Source: Desertimonas sp963786985 (lineage in GTDB: Bacteria; Actinomycetota; Acidimicrobiia; Acidimicrobiales; Ilumatobacteraceae). Taken from it: DNA of 64,000 bases. Within the stretch, counting starts at the first letter, position 1, and each line of letters begins with the position of its first letter. Location: assembly GCA_963786985.1 (NCBI GenBank), contig CAWBBL010000036.1, forward strand, positions 15,154 to 79,153, read 5' to 3'. Positions 60,737 to 64,000 of this stretch are shown in pieces. Both the position numbers and the translations under genes were made by a program. The notes under the pieces were generated by a model, which made no database searches, was not told the DNA's origin, and was given only the letters and a program-made list of their open reading frames with translations.

Positions 60737-61180
60737 TCACGAACCGCCAGCGGCGGCCAATCGCCAGCGGGCCACGTCCTCGCCGCGGCGATACAGGAGG
60801 ATGCGCCCGGCACCGGGCGCATCGTCGACGACGAACGTCAAACGACACGCCTGCGGCTCGATCGTCGTGGCGCCGCACGCGTCGTCGCCGGCGCCGGTCG
60901 ACTCCACGGATTCCCCGAGCACGACGAGGCGGAACTCGCTGGCCCCGTCGAGGTCGTCGACCCCTCCGAGCGTGACGTCGACGATCGCCGTGCCAGCCGC
61001 CTCGTCGTAGCCGTCAACGACGACGGCCATGTCGCCGACTTCCACGTCGTCACCAAGTCCGTAGACCGGAACGTCCTCGGCATCACGCTGATCGGAGATG
61101 CGCAGCAGCTGGAGGACCCCGGCCACGAGGATCACGAGGCCGCACGCGACGGCGAGGAGAAGGAGAGTGCGGGTGCGCAC
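60737..61180 (-). CDS. Hypothetical membrane-anchored protein
   Basis: A 147-residue protein with one N-terminal membrane segment (TLLLLAVACGLVILVAGVLQLL) and an external domain containing DVEVGDMAVVVDGYDEAAGTAIVDVTL. Two Cys in GDDACGATTIEPQACRL probably form a disulfide. The Cys in VACG could be a lipobox, but the position is weak. No family is recognised. Starts with GTG; the DedA gene on the same strand ends up stream by 9 bp. Confidence 0.72.
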   Translation of the reverse strand: MRTRTLLLLAVACGLVILVAGVLQLLRISDQRDAEDVPVYGLGDDVEVGDMAVVVDGYDEAAGTAIVDVTLGGVDDLDGASEFRLVVLGESVESTGAGDDACGATTIEPQACRLTFVVDDAPGAGRILLYRRGEDVARWRLAAAGGS

Positions 61181-61189
61181 GGGCGCAAG

Positions 61190-61837
61190 TCAAGTCGCGG
61201 AATCGGCGCTTCGGCGCCGCTGCCACCACAGCGTGGCGACGATGCCCGTGACGAACACCACCGAGATGACCAGGCCGACGTGATCGACGGCATCGGCGAT
61301 GTCGTCGCCCCAGACGACTCCCAGGACGACGACCGTGGTGGCCCACGCCGCGGCCGATGGCACCGCCGGGACGTAGAAGCGCGGCGCCGAGACGTGGGCG
61401 GAGCCGGCGACGACCGGCACGACGCCACGGAGCGCACCGACCCATCTGGCGACCGCGACGGTGGCCGTTCCGTGTTCGTCGAGGAACCGGCGTGCGCGGC
61501 GCAGTGCCGGGCGCAGCCGGCGGCCCCAGCGGTGCGTCGTGATCGCCTCCTCGCCGAAGCGTCGCCCGACGAGGTACCCGACGGAGTCACCGGCGATTGC
61601 ACCGAGCAGGGCGGCACCGATGACCACCGCGACGGGCGTGCCGTTCGCCGCAGCAGCCGCGCCGGCGATGACCAACCCGACCTCGCCAGGCACGACGAGG
61701 TCCGTGACGATCATGCTCTCGCCGAGCACGAGGGCGAAGACCAAGGCGGCGAGGGCGATGCCCTCGGCCTGGCTGACGAAGTCGATCAGTCCATTGGCGA
61801 TGGTCGTGGCTACCCCGACGACCACGCTGGCAAACAC
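61190..61837 (-). CDS. DedA-family membrane protein
   Basis: A 215-residue SNARE-associated/DedA protein. The family segments ESMIVTDLVVPGEVGLVIAGAAA, GDSVGYLVGRRFGEE and FLDEHGTATVAVARWVGALRGVVPVVAGSAHVSAPRFYV contain the conserved Gly-Arg and FxxR-type motifs. DedA proteins are flippases for polyprenyl phosphates or phospholipids. The GTG at 61837 is 62 bp from the divergent MarR start. Confidence 0.88.
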   Translation of the reverse strand: MFASVVVGVATTIANGLIDFVSQAEGIALAALVFALVLGESMIVTDLVVPGEVGLVIAGAAAAANGTPVAVVIGAALLGAIAGDSVGYLVGRRFGEEAITTHRWGRRLRPALRRARRFLDEHGTATVAVARWVGALRGVVPVVAGSAHVSAPRFYVPAVPSAAAWATTVVVLGVVWGDDIADAVDHVGLVISVVFVTGIVATLWWQRRRSADSAT

Positions 61838-61898
61838 CAGCGCCGTCGCGTCTTCGTTGAGTGAACAACTATTGCGGTGGTTCGGTTAGGGTCGGTAC

Positions 61899-62360
61899 GT
61901 GCCGCCGATGCCTCCGGATCGACCGCTCGAGGCGACCGAACAGGTGGCCTGGCGCACGTTCGTGGAGACCGTCGACGACCTCACCCGGGCCCTCCAGGAC
62001 GACCTCCAACCGCACGAGATCACCCTCGGCGACTATCAGGTTTTCGTGTTCCTCTCGGAGGCCGAAGGTCGCCGGATGCGGATGGTCGACCTCGCCGCCG
62101 CATTGCACCTGTCGCCGAGCGGGCTCACCCGGCGCCTCGATGGTCTGTGTCGGGAGAAGTACGTCGACCGCCTCCCGTCAAATCAGGACCGGCGGGTGAT
62201 GCTCGCCGTCCTGACCGATCGCGGCTTCGCCAAACTCACCGAGGCCTATCCAACGCATCTCGCCAGCGTTCGCCGACACATCTTCGATCACTGCTCGAGC
62301 GCCGACGTGGCTGCGCTCGGACGAGTGTTCAGCGCCATCCAGGCGGGGTTGTGCGCTTGA
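61899..62360 (+). CDS. MarR-family transcriptional regulator
   Basis: A 153-residue winged-helix regulator. The recognition region reads RMRMVDLAAALHLSPSGLTRRLDGLCREKYVDRLPSNQDRRVMLAVLTDRG, the standard MarR wing and helix. It probably binds as a dimer near its own promoter and the divergent DedA promoter. GTTGAGTGAACAAC (61855-61868) between the two starts is a possible, weak operator. Its end overlaps the argJ start by 10 bp. Confidence 0.9.
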   Translation: MPPMPPDRPLEATEQVAWRTFVETVDDLTRALQDDLQPHEITLGDYQVFVFLSEAEGRRMRMVDLAAALHLSPSGLTRRLDGLCREKYVDRLPSNQDRRVMLAVLTDRGFAKLTEAYPTHLASVRRHIFDHCSSADVAALGRVFSAIQAGLCA

Positions 62361-63520
62361 CCGCACTCCCCGCCGGCTTTCGCGCCTACGTCGCCAACCT
62401 CGGGGTCAAGGACGAACACGACGACTTCGTCGTCATCGCCGCCGAGCGGCCCGTGGCGGCGGCCGGAGTATTCACCCGAAGTCGATTCGCCGCTCCGTGC
62501 GTGACCGCTAGTCGCGCCAGCCTCGCCGATTCGACGGCCCAGGCAATCGTCGTGGTGTCGCGCAATGCCAACGTGGCCAACGGACCCGCCGGCGAGGAGG
62601 ACAATCTGGCCGTGACCACGGCGGTAGCGGAGCGCCTGGGGTGTCGGGTCGCTGACGTGCTGGTGGCGTCGACAGGTGTCATCGGCCGGCGGTATCCGAT
62701 CGAGCGGATGCTCAAAGGGATCGCCGCAATGCCCGAGCAGCTCCCGGAGGGATCGGTGGACGGCGCGGCCAGGGCGATGATGACGACGGATACCCGAGCG
62801 AAGATCGCCGCGGCGGTGATCGATGGCGGCACCGCTCGAGTGGTGGGCATCGCCAAGGGTGCCGGAATGATCGAGCCGGACATGGCGACGATGATCGCCG
62901 TGTTGTTGACGGATGCCGAAGTCGCCGGTGCGGAGCTCGCCGAAGCGTTCGGACCGATCGCCGAGCGCACGTTCAACTGCGTGAGCATCGACACCGACAC
63001 GTCGACGAGCGACACCGCCGTCGTGCTCGCCAGTGGAGCCGCTGGAGCGGTCGATGCCGGTGCATTCTCCGCCGCCCTCCACGAGGTTTCGCTGTCCCTC
63101 GCCAAGCAGATCGCCAGCGACGGCGAGGGCGCCGAGACACTCATCGAGGTGCTCGTCGACGGTGCTCGGGATCGGGCGCAGGCCAAGCGCGTCGCCAAGT
63201 CGATCGTCAACTCCCCGCTCGTCAAGACCGCCGTACACGGCGCCGATCCCAATTGGGGGCGGGTGGCGATGGCGGTCGGCAAGTGCGCCGGCGACGAGGA
63301 CGCCGACATCGACCCGGACACCGTGGTCATCCGCTTCGGCGACCAGCAGGTGTACCCGACGAGGCTCGACGACGACCATCTCGCCGAGCTGTCGTCCTAC
63401 CTCTCCGGCCCCGAGGTGCTGATCCACGTCACACTGGGCACCGGCGACGAGGCGTGCACCGTGTGGGGCTGCGACCTCACCGCCGGCTACGTCCGCATCA
63501 ACGCCGACTACACGACCTGA
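62351..63520 (+). CDS. argJ: Glutamate N-acetyltransferase/ornithine acetyltransferase
   Basis: A 389-residue ArgJ, which moves an acetyl group from N-acetylornithine to glutamate in the arginine cycle. The self-cleavage site is in IAKGAGMIEPDMATMIA, with the new N-terminal Thr in MATM, and the STGVIG segment and VHGADPNWGRVAMAVG end are normal. The GTG at 62351 has GGCGGGG just upstream and overlaps marR; a TTG at 62357 is an alternative. Unusually, argC, argB and argD are not next to it, so it is expressed with marR rather than in an arg operon. Confidence 0.9.
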   Translation: MRLTALPAGFRAYVANLGVKDEHDDFVVIAAERPVAAAGVFTRSRFAAPCVTASRASLADSTAQAIVVVSRNANVANGPAGEEDNLAVTTAVAERLGCRVADVLVASTGVIGRRYPIERMLKGIAAMPEQLPEGSVDGAARAMMTTDTRAKIAAAVIDGGTARVVGIAKGAGMIEPDMATMIAVLLTDAEVAGAELAEAFGPIAERTFNCVSIDTDTSTSDTAVVLASGAAGAVDAGAFSAALHEVSLSLAKQIASDGEGAETLIEVLVDGARDRAQAKRVAKSIVNSPLVKTAVHGADPNWGRVAMAVGKCAGDEDADIDPDTVVIRFGDQQVYPTRLDDDHLAELSSYLSGPEVLIHVTLGTGDEACTVWGCDLTAGYVRINADYTT

Positions 63521-63524
63521 CCCG

Positions 63525-63540
63525 CCCGAGTGTTTCCGGC
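63525..63540 (+). repeat. CCCGAGTGTTTCCGGC repeat, copy 2
   Basis: The 16-bp core is identical to that of the palindrome at 54809-54871. Here it starts 5 bp after the argJ stop and is followed by GCGGCCGGC, without a matching long inverted arm. It supports a dispersed-repeat origin for that palindrome. Confidence 0.65.
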
Positions 63541-63666
63541 CGCGGCCGGCGATCTTGTCGCCCTCGCCGGGCAACAGCGTCAGTCGCTCGCTCGTCGGCG
63601 CTGAGCTTCAACGCCATCCGTGAGCGCACCGACGCGGGCGTTTGGTCGGCTCGATCGGCGTCGGCC

Positions 63667-64000
63667 TCACACGGCGGCCGGAGCGGCGCGCCGCTCGGCG
63701 TCCGCCACCTCGCGGTTAACGAGCGCCGTGTAGGCGTCGAGCTGGCGTTCGCGCTCGGCGGCATCCCAGCCGAGCTCGCTGGCGAGGAGGTCGGCGACAT
63801 CGGGTTCCGCCGCAACGGTGGCGGCGCGGTCGAACAAGTGGCTGCGGGTGCGCCGCGTCAGCACGTCGACCAGCGTGGTCGCCATCTCCTCGCGCACCGC
63901 GTAGACGGCCTCCGAGCGTCGGTAGGGCAGGCCGGATATCAATGGCGCGCCAAGGTCGGGGGTCGTCGGCGACGAGCTTGTCGATCTCGGCGCGCAGGGA
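63667..64000 (-). pseudogene. glpD: Glycerol-3-phosphate dehydrogenase C-terminus (GlpD), apparent frameshift
   Basis: The last 91 codons (LISGLPYRRSEAVYAVREEMATTLVDVLTRRTR, then LLASELGWDAAERERQLDAYTALVNRE) match the C-terminal helical domain of the FAD-dependent GlpD. In the 40 bp before this, the homologous reading SLRAEIDKLVADDP is in a different frame. The change is at a run of five C at 63958-63962, where three are expected. The rest of the gene is outside the window. A homopolymer sequencing error is likely, but a real break is possible. Confidence 0.7.

Overview
The window is 64 kb of high-GC DNA (by eye about 65-70% G+C) densely packed with genes on both strands, many overlapping by 4 bp. 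It most resembles an actinobacterium, probably of the Acidimicrobiia type. The reasons are a mycothiol-conjugate amidase (Mca), several luciferase-like F420-type oxidoreductases, a wax ester synthase/DGAT-type acyltransferase, many CoA-ligase, acyl-CoA dehydrogenase and SDR genes, and frequent GTG/TTG starts. This placement is inference from gene content. No rRNA, tRNA, CRISPR array, integrase or transposase was recognised. No stretch longer than about 300 bases lacks a gene or gene remnant.

Layout. 1-2.7 kb: a sugar/cyclitol catabolic unit (sugar isomerase, Gfo/Idh/MocA dehydrogenase, divergent PhyH dioxygenase) around a perfect 16-bp LacI-type operator. 2.8-7 kb: a secreted DUF4394-fasciclin protein, a second sugar isomerase and leucyl aminopeptidase. 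7-10.5 kb: cobalamin-dependent methionine synthase with an apparent frameshift. 10.5-14.3 kb: a heterodimeric ABC exporter. 14.3-19.6 kb: ArsC, small conserved proteins, an HD hydrolase, an LLM oxidoreductase, LarE and a GT-C glycosyltransferase. 19.6-24.8 kb: lipid/acyl-CoA genes with two broken CoA ligases, an acyl-CoA dehydrogenase, an LLM oxidoreductase and an SDR.

25-37 kb: a five-gene branched-chain-type ABC importer followed by boxC, boxB, a benzoate-CoA ligase and alpha/beta hydrolases. This is the aerobic benzoyl-CoA epoxidation route, probably with its own aromatic-acid uptake system; boxA is not in the window. 36.5-42.4 kb: a RecB-like nuclease, a PAP2 phosphatase, WS/DGAT, an SDR and an S9 peptidase. 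42.5-44 kb: two decayed nuclease-like genes. 44-55 kb: a YdjC-type deacetylase, an SCP2-like protein, Mca, a PEBP lipoprotein, rhomboid, LLM, CoA ligase, HdeD, a beta-lactamase-like hydrolase and membrane or lipoproteins. 55-61 kb: an M24 peptidase, a single-chain LipB-LipA fusion, a 2-oxoacid dehydrogenase E2 and dihydrolipoyl dehydrogenase. Here lipoate synthesis, the lipoylated E2 and its E3 sit together. 61-64 kb: DedA, MarR, ArgJ and the end of a GlpD.

Two genome-scale features stand out. First, gaps between genes carry several families of short dispersed palindromic repeats. One family (four copies) carries a Shine-Dalgarno-like site and in two cases the start codon of the next gene; another of its copies forms the C-terminal tail of LipA. 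Second, at least ten apparent frameshifts occur (metH, a CoA ligase, the 42.5-44 kb pair, glpD). Whether these are real decay or assembly error cannot be decided from one sequence.
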